Assembly (NCBI GenBank): GCA_025384855.1
Contig: JALAHT010000005.1
Span: forward strand, 248,001-312,000
Source of the DNA: Luteirhabdus salina
Lineage (GTDB): Bacteria; Bacteroidota; Bacteroidia; Flavobacteriales; Flavobacteriaceae
DNA length: 64,000 bases
Direction: 5' to 3'
Below are positions 16,624 through 24,946 of this stretch, piece after piece. Both the position numbers and the translations under genes were made by a program. Within the stretch, counting starts at the first letter, position 1, and every line of letters starts with the position of its first letter. The notes under the pieces are model-generated. The model was not told the origin of the DNA. It worked only from the letters and a program-made list of their open reading frames with translations, and searched no databases.

Positions 16624-17382
16624 TTACATAGCCGACAACCCAACCCCACCATCTACAATAATATTCTGACCGGTAATGTAGGATGATTGCTCCATCGCAA
16701 GAAAGGCAATAACGTTAGCCATTTCTGAAGCTTCTGCTACGCGACCGAGTGGCGTGTGGTCCAACACCGGTTGTATTTTTTCTTTTTGCTGAAGCAATCC
16801 GTCGGTCAATGGTGTTTTGGTGAACCAAGGTGAAACGGCATTCACGCGAATCCCGTCCTTCGCCCATTCCACCGCTAAGTTTTTTGTTTGCATTACCAGG
16901 GCGGCTTTGCTCATGGCGTAGGGTGAACCGGTACCGACATCCAAATTTGCAGCAACGGAAGCGATATTTATAATGGAGGCATTACCAGAGGCTTTTAATG
17001 ATGAAAACAGATCACGGCTCAGCAGAAATGGAGCGGTTTGATTAATCGCGATGATTTTTTGATATTCTTCTTCAGAATACTCCTGTGCTTTCTTACGGAT
17101 ATTGATTCCCGCATTATTAACGAGAATGTCAAGTTGGGTGAAACGTTTTTCTACTTCGGAAACGATGGCATCTCTACCTTCTTTTGTGGAAATGTCACTT
17201 ACTATTCCGAAGGCTTGGTGACCGTCTTGTTGAAGTTCACTTTCAAATTTTGCCACTTCTGAAGCTTTCCGCGCCGAAAATATAATTTTTGCGCCCAACG
17301 CAAGTAATTCCAATACTGTAGCGCGACCGATTCCTTTTGTGCCTCCCGTGACCACAGCTGTTTTGTTCTCTAAGTTCCACAT
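16624..17382 (-). CDS. SDR family oxidoreductase
   Basis: Short-chain dehydrogenase/reductase of the classical type, 252 residues. It has the NAD(P) motif VVTGGTKGIGRA (about residue 11), NNAGINIRK (about residue 88), the catalytic Ser in INIASVA (about residue 137) and the catalytic YAMSK (about residue 153). The C-terminus SYITGQNIIVDGG is typical of tropinone-reductase/3-oxoacyl-ACP-reductase-like SDRs. Substrate cannot be inferred. The alcohol dehydrogenase gene lies upstream on the same strand, but a terminator-like hairpin separates them. Confidence 0.88.
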   Translation of the reverse strand: MWNLENKTAVVTGGTKGIGRATVLELLALGAKIIFSARKASEVAKFESELQQDGHQAFGIVSDISTKEGRDAIVSEVEKRFTQLDILVNNAGINIRKKAQEYSEEEYQKIIAINQTAPFLLSRDLFSSLKASGNASIINIASVAANLDVGTGSPYAMSKAALVMQTKNLAVEWAKDGIRVNAVSPWFTKTPLTDGLLQQKEKIQPVLDHTPLGRVAEASEMANVIAFLAMEQSSYITGQNIIVDGGVGLSAM

Positions 17383-17395
17383 GGTATAAAAATAC

Positions 17396-17432
17396 GAAAT
17401 CCTGTTGCCATAGCTTCCGGCAGCAGGATTTC
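17396..17432 (-). terminator. Terminator-like hairpin after the alcohol dehydrogenase gene
   Basis: Arms of 13 bases (gaaatcctgttgc and gcagcaggatttc, one G-U pair) around an 11-base loop. On the minus strand the stem is followed by gtatttttat. It lies 20 bp after the alcohol dehydrogenase stop and 14 bp before the SDR start. Confidence 0.65.
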
Positions 17433-17451
17433 TACGCTATATATTTTTAGA

Positions 17452-18456
17452 CTACGGTTTCAATACTACTCGGAAACGCGCTTCATTATTCATCATTTTG
17501 TTGAAGGCTTCTTCTACATCATCCAAGGAAAATGTTTCAATCATCGGCGCCGTATTGGTCAAGGCACTGAAATTCAATGTATCCTCACTATCAATTGCTG
17601 TTCCGCTGGGCCAGCCACTAATGGCTTTTCGTCCCATAATCAATTGCATGGGCGATACCTTAAGATTATCGGGTGTGGCTCCAATACAGACAATTTCACC
17701 ATCAACACCTAAGCCATCTATTACAGAAGATATCGCATCGGCATGCGGGGCAGTGGCAACAATCAGTTTAGCACCACCTAATTCTTGGAGTTTTTCAACG
17801 GCACCTTCCTCTTTAGTATTAATGAAATGATGCGCCCCAAGTTCTTCCGCTAACTTTTTCTTTTCACTGGAATGAGAAAGTGCTACGGTTTTCATACCCA
17901 TCCGGCAAGCATATTGTACGGCCAAGTGGCCTAATCCGCCAATTCCTTGAACGGCTACCACATCGCCAGCTTTAATATTGCTATTTCGCATAGCGTTATA
18001 AACGGTAATTCCAGCACATAAAAGTGGTGCTGCCTCTTCCGAGGTAAGTTCATCGGGAATACTTGCAATTGCTTCTTCTGGTGCTACCATATATTCTGCA
18101 TAGCCTCCATCGTACGAAATACCACAAATTTTGGCATTTTCACAATTGATAAACTGTCCGCGTCTGCATGGATCGCAAGTAAAACAATGGCCACCGTGCC
18201 AGCCTACGCCAACGCGTTGGCCTTCCATCCATCGGGAAACTTCGGAACCTAATTTTTCGATAGTTCCAACAACCTCATGTCCGGGTACCCTTGGATATTC
18301 CAGACCGGGAAATGTTCCTTCTTTTACGAAATTGTCGCTGTGGCAAATTCCACAGGCTTCCACCTTGATTAATACTTCGTGTTCGCTTGGCGAGGGAATG
18401 TCAAGATCAACTACTTTGAAGTCGCCCCCTGCCTCTTGTACTTGAACTGCTTTCAT
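17452..18456 (-). CDS. Zinc-dependent alcohol dehydrogenase (AdhP-like)
   Basis: Medium-chain NAD(P)-dependent alcohol dehydrogenase, 334 residues. Catalytic zinc ligands are in CGICHSD (about residue 36) and GHEVVG (about residue 60). The structural zinc lobe has Cys residues in CFTCDPCRRGQFINC (about residue 92). The nucleotide-binding motif is VQGIGGLGHLAVQYA (about residue 165). Closest to propanol-preferring/AdhP-type enzymes. Upstream on the minus-strand side is a 283-bp gap of heptamer tracts and an inverted repeat. Confidence 0.9.
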   Translation of the reverse strand: MKAVQVQEAGGDFKVVDLDIPSPSEHEVLIKVEACGICHSDNFVKEGTFPGLEYPRVPGHEVVGTIEKLGSEVSRWMEGQRVGVGWHGGHCFTCDPCRRGQFINCENAKICGISYDGGYAEYMVAPEEAIASIPDELTSEEAAPLLCAGITVYNAMRNSNIKAGDVVAVQGIGGLGHLAVQYACRMGMKTVALSHSSEKKKLAEELGAHHFINTKEEGAVEKLQELGGAKLIVATAPHADAISSVIDGLGVDGEIVCIGATPDNLKVSPMQLIMGRKAISGWPSGTAIDSEDTLNFSALTNTAPMIETFSLDDVEEAFNKMMNNEARFRVVLKP

Positions 18457-18526
18457 AAGAAATGTTTTGATATGGAAAAAGTTACAAATTGTCAGAATGT
18501 AATTGTTTTAAGGGAAAGTTAATTTA

Positions 18527-18575
18527 GTGAGTAGTGAGTAGTGAGTAGTGAGTAGGGAGTAGGGAGTAGGGAGTA
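18527..18575. repeat. heptamer tandem repeat (gtgagta x4, gggagta x3)
   Basis: Seven 7-nt units in phase, switching from gtgagta to gggagta in one block. The first unit type is the same 7-mer as in the tract after ruvX. Confidence 0.9.
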
Positions 18576-18576
18576 G

Positions 18577-18631
18577 CCCGCCCGTACCGAACCACTACCT
18601 AGACTCATTAGGGCAGGTACGTTCGGGCGGG
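18577..18631. repeat. GC-rich inverted repeat, copy 1
   Basis: Left arm cccgcccgtaccgaac, right arm gttcgggcggg, with a 4-5 base bulge (the tacc segment) unpaired on the left. A second copy with the same asymmetric bulge is at 31639-31670. It sits inside a heptamer-repeat gap and could act as a bidirectional terminator or be a dispersed element. Confidence 0.6.
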
Positions 18632-18660
18632 GGAGTAGGAATTATTTTTAAGAGCCAAAC

Positions 18661-18765
18661 ACCCAGCATCCAACACCCAGCATCCAACACCCAGCATCCA
18701 ACATCTAGCATCCAACATCTAGCAACCAGCATCCAAATCTCAAATCTCAAATCTCAAATCTAAAA
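18661..18765. repeat. heptamer ladder, 15 units, running into a coding region
   Basis: Fifteen consecutive 7-nt units: acccagc and atccaac alternate three times, then atctagc/atccaac, aaccagc, atccaaa, tctcaaa three times and tctaaaa. The last 26 bases lie inside the 3' end of the CPBP protease gene and supply its stop codon and final residues. Confidence 0.92.
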
Positions 18766-19477
18766 TGGTAACTGGGTTTGTTTGCCAATATTCAAAAAAC
18801 AACATGAGTCCAATGGCTACAGCATTGTTTAAAAAATGAAGAAGAATCGGCCAGGCCAAAACTCCCGTTCGAAGTTTTAAATAGCCGGCCGCGAAACCAA
18901 TAAGTATTCTTGGGATGATGGCCACAACCAATGCGGCATTGAGAAGGAAGGAATCGACATAATTATAAATATGTACCAATCCGAAAACCAAGGAGGAGAC
19001 CACCCATAGCATACCTGCATAACGGTGAAACCATTTTCGAAGGGATGCAGATGATTTTTCTGAAAACCAAAGCTGAAAAAGATAATAGGAACTTATGAAG
19101 ACCACTCCCAACCCAAGCATTTTTAAATAGGGATAGGCGAGTCCGCCTGTCAACAGCATAAAGAAAAACCCCATCCAGGCACTCATAAATAGCAATAACT
19201 CCGAATGGCTAGGACGTAGTAATCCCCTAAACATAATTTCTTCAAATATAGGAGCGATGATTATCGCTGAGATGATAAGACGAAGAGGATCTTTTTTCAA
19301 CAATTCTAAGATACCGTCTTGTTGGAATTCATTCGAAACCAATTCAGGAAACCGAGTGGAGAGTATGCCAATAAGGATAAAAAACACAAAATAACTCGCC
19401 CAAACAATAGAATAGGTAATAAAAGTAGTTCGGGTGTTTTGTGCTGCAGAAGCTGGTTGAAACGTTGGGACATTCAT
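18740..19477 (-). CDS. CPBP family intramembrane glutamic endopeptidase
   Basis: Membrane protease of the CAAX-prenyl-protease/bacteriocin-processing (ABI) family, 245 residues with about six hydrophobic segments. The catalytic EEIMFRG motif follows IIIAPIF (about residue 75), FGLVHIYNY (about residue 162) gives the second motif, and HFLNNAVAI near the C-terminus the third. Start taken at the ATG at 19477 rather than an in-frame TTG three codons upstream. The last eight residues (ILDLRFEI) and the stop are encoded by the heptamer tract, so the native C-terminus has probably been replaced or extended. Natural substrates are unknown. Confidence 0.85.
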   Translation of the reverse strand: MNVPTFQPASAAQNTRTTFITYSIVWASYFVFFILIGILSTRFPELVSNEFQQDGILELLKKDPLRLIISAIIIAPIFEEIMFRGLLRPSHSELLLFMSAWMGFFFMLLTGGLAYPYLKMLGLGVVFISSYYLFQLWFSEKSSASLRKWFHRYAGMLWVVSSLVFGLVHIYNYVDSFLLNAALVVAIIPRILIGFAAGYLKLRTGVLAWPILLHFLNNAVAIGLMLFFEYWQTNPVTILDLRFEI

Positions 19478-19624
19478 GGAATACAAAAATAGTGAAATAG
19501 GATTATGAGTAGCGAATTAAGAATTGAGAATTGAATGATACTTTAATTTCACCGTTTACTGCCTGCCCGCCGAAGGAGGGTTCACCATCTATATCGTGCG
19601 GCATACTGCTTACAGCTAATTAAA

Positions 19625-19665
19625 CTGACACCCTGTCAGCCAACTTCCGATGGCACGAACCTTGA
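19625..19665 (+). promoter_or_regulatory. Palindrome and sigma-54-like promoter upstream of dnaK
   Basis: A perfect 6-bp inverted repeat ctgaca-ccc-tgtcag (19625-19639) is followed by tggcac-gaacc-ttga (19651-19665). The latter fits the -24/-12 pattern TGGCAC-N5-TTGC of sigma-54 promoters with one mismatch (A for the final C). It ends 52 bases before the dnaK ATG. I find no good TAnnTTTG box in this 240-bp gap. An operator for a heat-shock regulator is the alternative reading of the palindrome. Confidence 0.4.
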
Positions 19666-19717
19666 CTTATAGTGAGCGAAAACAATTTGAAAACACTAAA
19701 TACACAATTATAACACT

Positions 19718-21634
19718 ATGAGTAAGATTATTGGAATCGACTTAGGTACAACCAACTCCTGCGTTGCTGTAATGGAAGGTAGCGAGCCAACGGTAATACC
19801 TAATGCCGAAGGAAAACGTACGACTCCATCGGTAATCGCATTCGTAGAAGGTGGTGAAATTAAGGTAGGGGATCCTGCAAAGCGTCAGGCCGTAACCAAC
19901 CCAAAGAAAACCATTTCTTCGATCAAGCGGTTTATGGGGAATAAGTTTTCCGAATCGAACAAAGAAGTTGATAACGTTGCCTACGATGTCGTAAAAGGTG
20001 ATAACGATACACCTCGCGTAGTTGTAGACGACAGAAAATATACCCCTCAGGAATTGAGTGCTATGATTCTTCAGAAAATGAAGAAAACTGCCGAAGATTA
20101 CCTAGGGCAAGATGTAGACCGTGCGGTTATTACCGTACCTGCCTATTTCAACGATAGTCAGCGTCAGGCAACAAAAGAAGCAGGTGAAATCGCTGGATTG
20201 AAAGTCGAGCGAATCATCAACGAACCTACCGCTGCTGCCTTGGCCTACGGATTGGACAAAAAAGATACCGATCAGAAGATTGTGGTATTCGACTTTGGTG
20301 GTGGTACGCACGACGTTAGTATCCTAGAATTGGGTGATGGCGTATTTGAAGTATTGTCTACCGATGGTGATACGCATCTTGGTGGTGATGATGTGGATAG
20401 CAAAATCATCAACTGGTTGGCAGATGAGTTCCAAAAGGAAGAAGATATGGATCTTCGCAAGGACCCAATGGCGTTACAGCGCTTGAAGGAAGCCGCGGAG
20501 AAAGCAAAGATTGAATTATCTTCTTCATCTCAAACTGAAATCAATTTACCATATGTTACGGCTACTTCCAGTGGACCGAAACACTTGGTGAAAACATTGA
20601 CGCGCTCTAAGTTCGAGCAGTTAATCGACGATTTGGTAAAGCGTACCATCACACCATGTGAAAAAGCATTGAAAGCTGCTGGACTTTCCAAAAGTGATAT
20701 CGATGAAATCATCCTAGTTGGTGGTAGTACGCGTATCCCGGCCGTTCAGGAAGCTGTAAAGGATTTCTTCGGAAAAGCTGCCTCTAAAGGGGTAAATCCT
20801 GATGAAGTAGTAGCAATTGGTGCTGCCATTCAGGGTGGTGTACTGACCGGAGATGTAAAAGATGTATTGTTATTGGATGTTACGCCACTTTCACTTGGTA
20901 TTGAAACCATGGGTGGTGTAAATACAAAGTTGATCGAAGCGAATACGACGATCCCTACGAAGAAAAGTCAGACCTTCTCAACCGCAGCCGATAATCAGCC
21001 TAGCGTAGAGATCCATGTACTACAGGGTGAGCGTCCGATGGCCGCCGATAATAAAACAATTGGTCGTTTTCACTTAGAGGGAATTCCACCAGCACCTCGA
21101 GGAACGCCTCAAATTGAAGTTACCTTCGATATTGATGCCAATGGTATTATCAAGGTAAGTGCAGAGGATAAGGCAACTGGTAAGAAGCAAGATATTAGAA
21201 TTGAGGCTTCTTCCGGATTGACCGAAGAGGAAATCGAGAAAATGAAGCAAGAAGCAGAGGCGAATGCCGAGGCCGACAAGAAGGCTAAGGAAACTGTTGA
21301 TAAAGTGAATGAAGCCGATGCGATGATTTTCCAGACCGAAAAGCAGTTGAAGGAATTTGGCGATAAATTGTCTGACGATAAGAAAAAGCCAATCGAAGAC
21401 GCGCTTGAGGAACTGAAGAAGGCATACGAGACCAAGGATGTAGATAAAATTCAACCAGCATTGGATAAGATCAATGAAGCTTGGAAGACTGCCTCTGAGG
21501 AAATGTACAAAGCCCAAGCCGAGCAGCAAGGTGGCGCCCCAGGTGGCGATGCCGGTGCACAGCAAGGCGCAACAGGCGGATCTTCAGAAGAAGGAAGCGA
21601 CGTAGAAGACGTGGATTTCGAAGAAGTAAAGTAA
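19718..21634 (+). CDS. dnaK: Molecular chaperone DnaK (Hsp70)
   Basis: ATP-driven chaperone that binds exposed hydrophobic segments of unfolded proteins with DnaJ and GrpE. At 638 residues it is the standard bacterial length. The ATPase domain opens [14 protein letters not shown] and shows [19 protein letters not shown] (about residue 129) and [13 protein letters not shown] (about residue 190). The substrate domain starts about residue 385, after [14 protein letters not shown]. The helical lid is followed by a Gly/Ala/Gln-rich linker and an acidic tail ending EDVDFEEVK, the bacterial EEV(D/K)-type end. No grpE or dnaJ is adjacent. Three terminator-bearing 117-bp repeats follow. Confidence 0.98.
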   Translation: MSKIIGIDLGTTNSCVAVMEGSEPTVIPNAEGKRTTPSVIAFVEGGEIKVGDPAKRQAVTNPKKTISSIKRFMGNKFSESNKEVDNVAYDVVKGDNDTPRVVVDDRKYTPQELSAMILQKMKKTAEDYLGQDVDRAVITVPAYFNDSQRQATKEAGEIAGLKVERIINEPTAAALAYGLDKKDTDQKIVVFDFGGGTHDVSILELGDGVFEVLSTDGDTHLGGDDVDSKIINWLADEFQKEEDMDLRKDPMALQRLKEAAEKAKIELSSSSQTEINLPYVTATSSGPKHLVKTLTRSKFEQLIDDLVKRTITPCEKALKAAGLSKSDIDEIILVGGSTRIPAVQEAVKDFFGKAASKGVNPDEVVAIGAAIQGGVLTGDVKDVLLLDVTPLSLGIETMGGVNTKLIEANTTIPTKKSQTFSTAADNQPSVEIHVLQGERPMAADNKTIGRFHLEGIPPAPRGTPQIEVTFDIDANGIIKVSAEDKATGKKQDIRIEASSGLTEEEIEKMKQEAEANAEADKKAKETVDKVNEADAMIFQTEKQLKEFGDKLSDDKKKPIEDALEELKKAYETKDVDKIQPALDKINEAWKTASEEMYKAQAEQQGGAPGGDAGAQQGATGGSSEEGSDVEDVDFEEVK

Positions 21635-21635
21635 A

Positions 21636-21752
21636 TGAACCAGCAAATCTCTGATTTGCGTAGGTGAATTTATGCCGAACTGGTTTCGGCATCAAATAAG
21701 GTAAGGCCCGTATCTTTTGATGCGGGCTTTTATTTTTGCCGTTACCAAGGTT
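21636..21752 (+). repeat. 117-bp direct repeat, unit 1
   Basis: First of three head-to-tail copies directly after the dnaK stop. Each unit contains a gcaaatc/gatttgc hairpin, an atgccgaa/ttcggcat hairpin, and a GC-rich terminator stem with a T-run. Unit length is 39 codons, so one frame on the minus strand stays open through the array and yields a meaningless repeated peptide. Confidence 0.93.
21706..21736 (+). terminator. Intrinsic terminator of dnaK (first of three)
   Basis: A 9-bp stem gcccgtatc/gatgcgggc (one G-U) with a TTTT loop, followed by ttttattttt. Equivalent stems lie at 21823-21855 and 21940-21970 in the other two units. The second carries a compensated base-pair change (A-T to G-C). 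Confidence 0.9.
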
Positions 21753-21869
21753 TGAACCAGCAAATCTCCGATTTGCGTAGGTGAATTTATGCCGAACTGG
21801 TTTCGGCATCAGATAGAGTAAGGCCCGTGTCGCTTGACGCGGGCTTTTGTTTTTGTCGTTTCTACGGTT
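21753..21869 (+). repeat. 117-bp direct repeat, unit 2
   Basis: Same three-hairpin organisation as unit 1. Its terminator stem reads gcccgtgtc/gacgcgggc with loop gctt: both sides of one base pair have changed together, and the loop has changed freely, which indicates that the RNA structure matters. Confidence 0.93.
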
Positions 21870-21985
21870 TGAACCAGCAAATCTCCGATTTGCGTAGGTG
21901 AATTTATGCCGAACTGGTTTCGGCATCAAATAGGGTAAGGCCCGTATCTTTTGATGAGGGCTTTTGTTTTATTGTATCTATAGTT
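21870..21985 (+). repeat. 117-bp direct repeat, unit 3
   Basis: Third copy, with one mismatch in its terminator stem (gatgagggc). The words tttgaac recur immediately after it at 21984, as if a fourth unit had started, but the similarity then ends. About 90 bases of AT-rich sequence without signals separate it from the next gene. Confidence 0.9.
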
Positions 21986-22073
21986 TGAACTTATAGAACT
22001 AGACGTAAATTGGTTGTGTTTCTTTATATCACATAATAAATAAAATCCCTAACGTGTAATTTGTAAAAACGTC

Positions 22074-22751
22074 TTATTCTGGCCTTGATAAAGAATGTCC
22101 CTCAGTACTAAAAACATCCTCGTTTACTTGAGCTTGCAGCTTTGATATGAGTAGATGCACATCGCCTTTCCCTATCTTCGATTTCAAATAGATTTTCAAG
22201 GGCAACGTTTCAACACCAAAAGTATCGAATAATTTTACTTCACCATCCTGTTCTCCTGCGCCAACCGTTTGATAAGCTATGACTTTGGTAAAGGATAGAG
22301 GAATATCGGATGCCCAAATCTCAACATTATATTCTTCACTTTCTGCCACTATTTCTCGACATTGATACCCTAAAATTTCTTTTTGCCTTCCCGAATAGTT
22401 AAGTTCGGTTCTAGGTCCCGTACCATACGGTCGTTGCGCAAAGGGCATTCCAGGCCAATAATCATTATTCATTGGTAAGATATAGCCTGACTTTCTACCA
22501 TTTATTTCAAATAAACCTGTTATCGTAGTATCGGAAGGATTGAAGATCAAACGTAATTCATCTGGTTTTCCCCTAGCATAGATATGAAGCGCTACTTTTT
22601 CTTTTCCAAAATGATAATCAGCACTATCGATTCGGGTATTCCCATTAGCGTACACCTGTTCTGTAATAAGTCGGAAGCTTCCTATAAATTCCTGTGATAC
22701 GCTTGTAGAAATGGAGAGGAGAACGACGGAAAATGCAGCTAAATATTTCAT
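22074..22751 (-). CDS. Secreted DUF4412-like protein
   Basis: A 225-residue exported protein with signal peptide MKYLAAFSVVLLSISTSVSQ. The mature part resembles DUF4412-type Bacteroidota proteins in layout: an N-terminal strand region describing a measured value (FRLITEQVYANG), a central EILGYQCREIVAE (compare 'KTIAGYKCKKYV') and WASDIPLSF (about residue 150). Its function is unknown; the fold is probably related to LolA/GLPGLI-like beta sheets. I start at the ATG at 22751; an in-frame TTG two codons upstream is less likely. No operon partner is evident. Confidence 0.6.
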   Translation of the reverse strand: MKYLAAFSVVLLSISTSVSQEFIGSFRLITEQVYANGNTRIDSADYHFGKEKVALHIYARGKPDELRLIFNPSDTTITGLFEINGRKSGYILPMNNDYWPGMPFAQRPYGTGPRTELNYSGRQKEILGYQCREIVAESEEYNVEIWASDIPLSFTKVIAYQTVGAGEQDGEVKLFDTFGVETLPLKIYLKSKIGKGDVHLLISKLQAQVNEDVFSTEGHSLSRPE

Positions 22752-22824
22752 ATACAAAAGGTTATCGGTACCACTAAGATATGAAATAGTCAGCTGTGGG
22801 TAATTTACTACAGCTATAAATAAC

Positions 22825-22848
22825 GAACGGCTCCAAGCGGAGCCGTTC
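22825..22848 (-). terminator. Hairpin, probable terminator of the LRR gene
   Basis: Perfect 10-bp stem gaacggctcc/ggagccgttc with a 4-base loop, in the 277-bp gap between two minus-strand genes. The T-rich tail is weak on either strand (gttattta on the minus). The rest of that gap is AT-rich and I see nothing else in it. Confidence 0.55.
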
Positions 22849-23028
22849 TAACCAAATAAATCAATTAGCAACTAAACTAATTTAACTTTGCAATAGTAGA
22901 CAAATTTTCCTACGTAATAAATGATTTTAACGGTTAATTGATGCTCTTTACCGATAAATACTAAAAATTTCTTAAATATTCGCAATCATAATTTGTCAGC
23001 CGCTCTATTCGAGAGGGTTATGAAATTT

Positions 23029-23745
23029 TTAGTTTCCTTCGTCCTCTGGACCTTCAATGGCTAGTACGGTATTATCTGCTGGAATAAAGTCTGGAGTTTC
23101 ATTTAAATCGATTGTAGCACCTGAATTTGCCAAGATAACTACTGAAAATCGTTGTGTATTACTGAAATTATTTTCGGCTACCATCAATTCCTTCAATTTG
23201 AAGTTTTGGGCCAATCCCTGTGGAAGCTCTCCATAAAGTTCATTGTCGAAAACATTGAACACTTCAAGATTTTGTAGTTCAGTGACGCTGTTTGGTACTT
23301 GTCCAGTTAAGGAGTTACTACTTAGATGCAACTGATGTAAAGACGTTAGGTTTCCGATTGTGGTCGGGATAATCCCCGTCAAATTATTACCGTTTAAAGC
23401 CAATACTTCCAATTTGGATAAATTGCCTAGCGTCGAAGGTAACGTTCCCTCAATTTTGTTGAAAGAAAGTTCAAGAATTTGAAGTTGCTCCAAATTTTCA
23501 AGCGAGGAAGGTAAGGTTCCCGTTAAATTGTTAAACATTAAACTTATGGCCGTAACATGACCATCAGTAATAGTTACGCCATTCCATTCTGTAACTGGTT
23601 GATTCAATTCCCAAGTTTGTGTCCATTGCTCACCATTGGTAGCGGCATATAAATCTTCCAAGGCCTGCTTTTCTTTTGTCGGAATTTGAGCAAATAGCAC
23701 TGCGCTTACGAACAGCGCAAATGAGGTTAGTAGTATTTTTTTCAT
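23029..23745 (-). CDS. Secreted leucine-rich repeat protein
   Basis: A 238-residue exported protein: signal peptide to about residue 19 (ending VLFAQ), then an LRR N-cap with DLYAATNGEQWTQTW. Five or so plant-type repeats of 23-24 residues follow, for example LEVLALNGNNLTGIIPTTIG and LHQLHLSSNSLTGQVPNSV. The C-terminus is short and acidic without an anchoring motif. Bacterial proteins of this kind are presumed to bind partners outside the cell; no enzyme domain is present. A monocistronic layout is likely. Confidence 0.82.
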   Translation of the reverse strand: MKKILLTSFALFVSAVLFAQIPTKEKQALEDLYAATNGEQWTQTWELNQPVTEWNGVTITDGHVTAISLMFNNLTGTLPSSLENLEQLQILELSFNKIEGTLPSTLGNLSKLEVLALNGNNLTGIIPTTIGNLTSLHQLHLSSNSLTGQVPNSVTELQNLEVFNVFDNELYGELPQGLAQNFKLKELMVAENNFSNTQRFSVVILANSGATIDLNETPDFIPADNTVLAIEGPEDEGN

Positions 23746-23839
23746 AAGTATAGGGGCTTAAGGGTTTTCTTACAAAACAATGTAAACTAACGATTTAATT
23801 CCCTGAATAGCAAATAAAATCGATGAAATGCATAAAATC

Positions 23840-24487
23840 TTATAAATTTTTAGCAATATCCTGTAAGAACTTGGTGTCTACCTCATGCTTACCCTTAAAT
23901 GTTGAAACCATTAAGCGATTACCGAAAAGGGCCGAACCCTTCAGTTTTTCTGCCGTTTTCCGTGCTTCCGTTATGTATTCATCTTCAAGCCCATAGTGAT
24001 ACAAAACATCTGAACTCTCTTTTTGAAAGCTAAAATCTTCAGGTAATAATTCCTTAGGAATAGCCCCAGAATGAAGTAGCAGTACATCGCATTGCAACTT
24101 TCGGCTAGCAAGCCAGCGTGTAGCAATCGATACGCCTTGTGAATAGCCCATTACGATAAAACGAAATTTTTGCGTTGGCTTCTCTGCGTTCCAAACCGCA
24201 TCTATATAGCGCAGTATGTTTTCGGTTTCGGCCTTTGTGTTTTCCCTTGTTAACCAAGAGGCTCCTACGTGTTTGAATTCGTCTGTTTGATAATATTTCG
24301 AAGGTGCTTGGGGTGCGATAATATAATTTTCCTCAGCATTCAACTCCTTGAAATAGCGAATGAAATACCGACTTAAATAGCCCATCCCGTGGAAGACCAA
24401 CCATATATTCTTCGTTTTCGGTGTAAGGGAGTATAACGTATTATAGGTGTTGGTAGCAGAATAAGATACTCGATGTTCGTCGGCCAT
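23840..24487 (-). CDS. Alpha/beta hydrolase (carboxylesterase/phospholipase-like)
   Basis: A 215-residue cytosolic serine hydrolase. The nucleophile elbow is MGYSQGVSIA (Ser about residue 113), the acid is probably the Asp in YGLEDEYIT (about residue 173), and the His is in FKGKHEVD (about residue 200). WLVFHGMGY (about residue 30) provides the oxyanion region. It resembles the YpfH/phospholipase-carboxylesterase branch. It diverges from the hotdog thioesterase gene with only 36 bp between start codons, so the two may share control. A role in menaquinone synthesis is not shown. Confidence 0.8.
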   Translation of the reverse strand: MADEHRVSYSATNTYNTLYSLTPKTKNIWLVFHGMGYLSRYFIRYFKELNAEENYIIAPQAPSKYYQTDEFKHVGASWLTRENTKAETENILRYIDAVWNAEKPTQKFRFIVMGYSQGVSIATRWLASRKLQCDVLLLHSGAIPKELLPEDFSFQKESSDVLYHYGLEDEYITEARKTAEKLKGSALFGNRLMVSTFKGKHEVDTKFLQDIAKNL

Positions 24488-24497
24488 ATGGATTTTG

Positions 24498-24506
24498 TAT
24501 TTTTAC
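24498..24506 (+). promoter_or_regulatory. -7 promoter box (tatttttac)
   Basis: TAnnTTTR match 17 bases upstream of the thioesterase ATG, in the 36-bp divergent gap. It probably drives the thioesterase-menF unit. Confidence 0.5.
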
Positions 24507-24523
24507 AAATGTAACTAGAAGCT

Positions 24524-24946
24524 ATGAAGTATTCCAAAGAAGAAATCCTTGAAGGCTGTCGCCAAATGTGTCAGAACACCTTAATGGAAACCTTAGAAAT
24601 CGAATTTATCGATGTCGATGAGAACACCTTAACCGCTAAAATGCCCGTTACTCCAAAAGTTCATCAACCCGATGGAGTTTTGCACGGTGGTGCCTCGGTG
24701 GCACTTGCAGAAAGCGTTGGTAGTGCAGCCGCTTTTCTTTTTTTGGAAGATAAGCAAGTCAGTATTCGCGGAATTGAAATTGCTGCCAACCATGTGAAGA
24801 GCATGAAAGAAGGATTTGTATATGCTAAGGCTTCTATCCTTCATAAAGGACGAACCACTCAACTTTGGCAAATTCGAATTGTGAATGAAGCCGACGAATT
24901 GGTGTCTATGGTAAAATTGACAACCTTAACCCTTCGGAAGTCGTAA
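24524..24946 (+). CDS. Hotdog-fold thioesterase, probable DHNA-CoA thioesterase
   Basis: PaaI/YbgC-superfamily acyl-CoA thioesterase of 140 residues. The signature HQPDGVLHGGASVALAESVG (about residues 47-66) has the HGG turn and the catalytic Glu of 4-hydroxybenzoyl-CoA/MenI-type enzymes. Its stop codon overlaps the menF start by one base and menD follows. By context it probably hydrolyses 1,4-dihydroxy-2-naphthoyl-CoA (the MenI step). The fold call is firm; the specific substrate is inferred from the neighbours. Confidence 0.82.
   Translation: MKYSKEEILEGCRQMCQNTLMETLEIEFIDVDENTLTAKMPVTPKVHQPDGVLHGGASVALAESVGSAAAFLFLEDKQVSIRGIEIAANHVKSMKEGFVYAKASILHKGRTTQLWQIRIVNEADELVSMVKLTTLTLRKS

Noticed and set aside
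21471-21929. A 152-codon minus-strand ORF with a repeated 39-residue unit behind dnaK
   Set aside because: The 117-bp DNA repeat is a multiple of three, so a frame stays open by arithmetic. The units are made of hairpins and terminators and the ORF runs into dnaK antisense.
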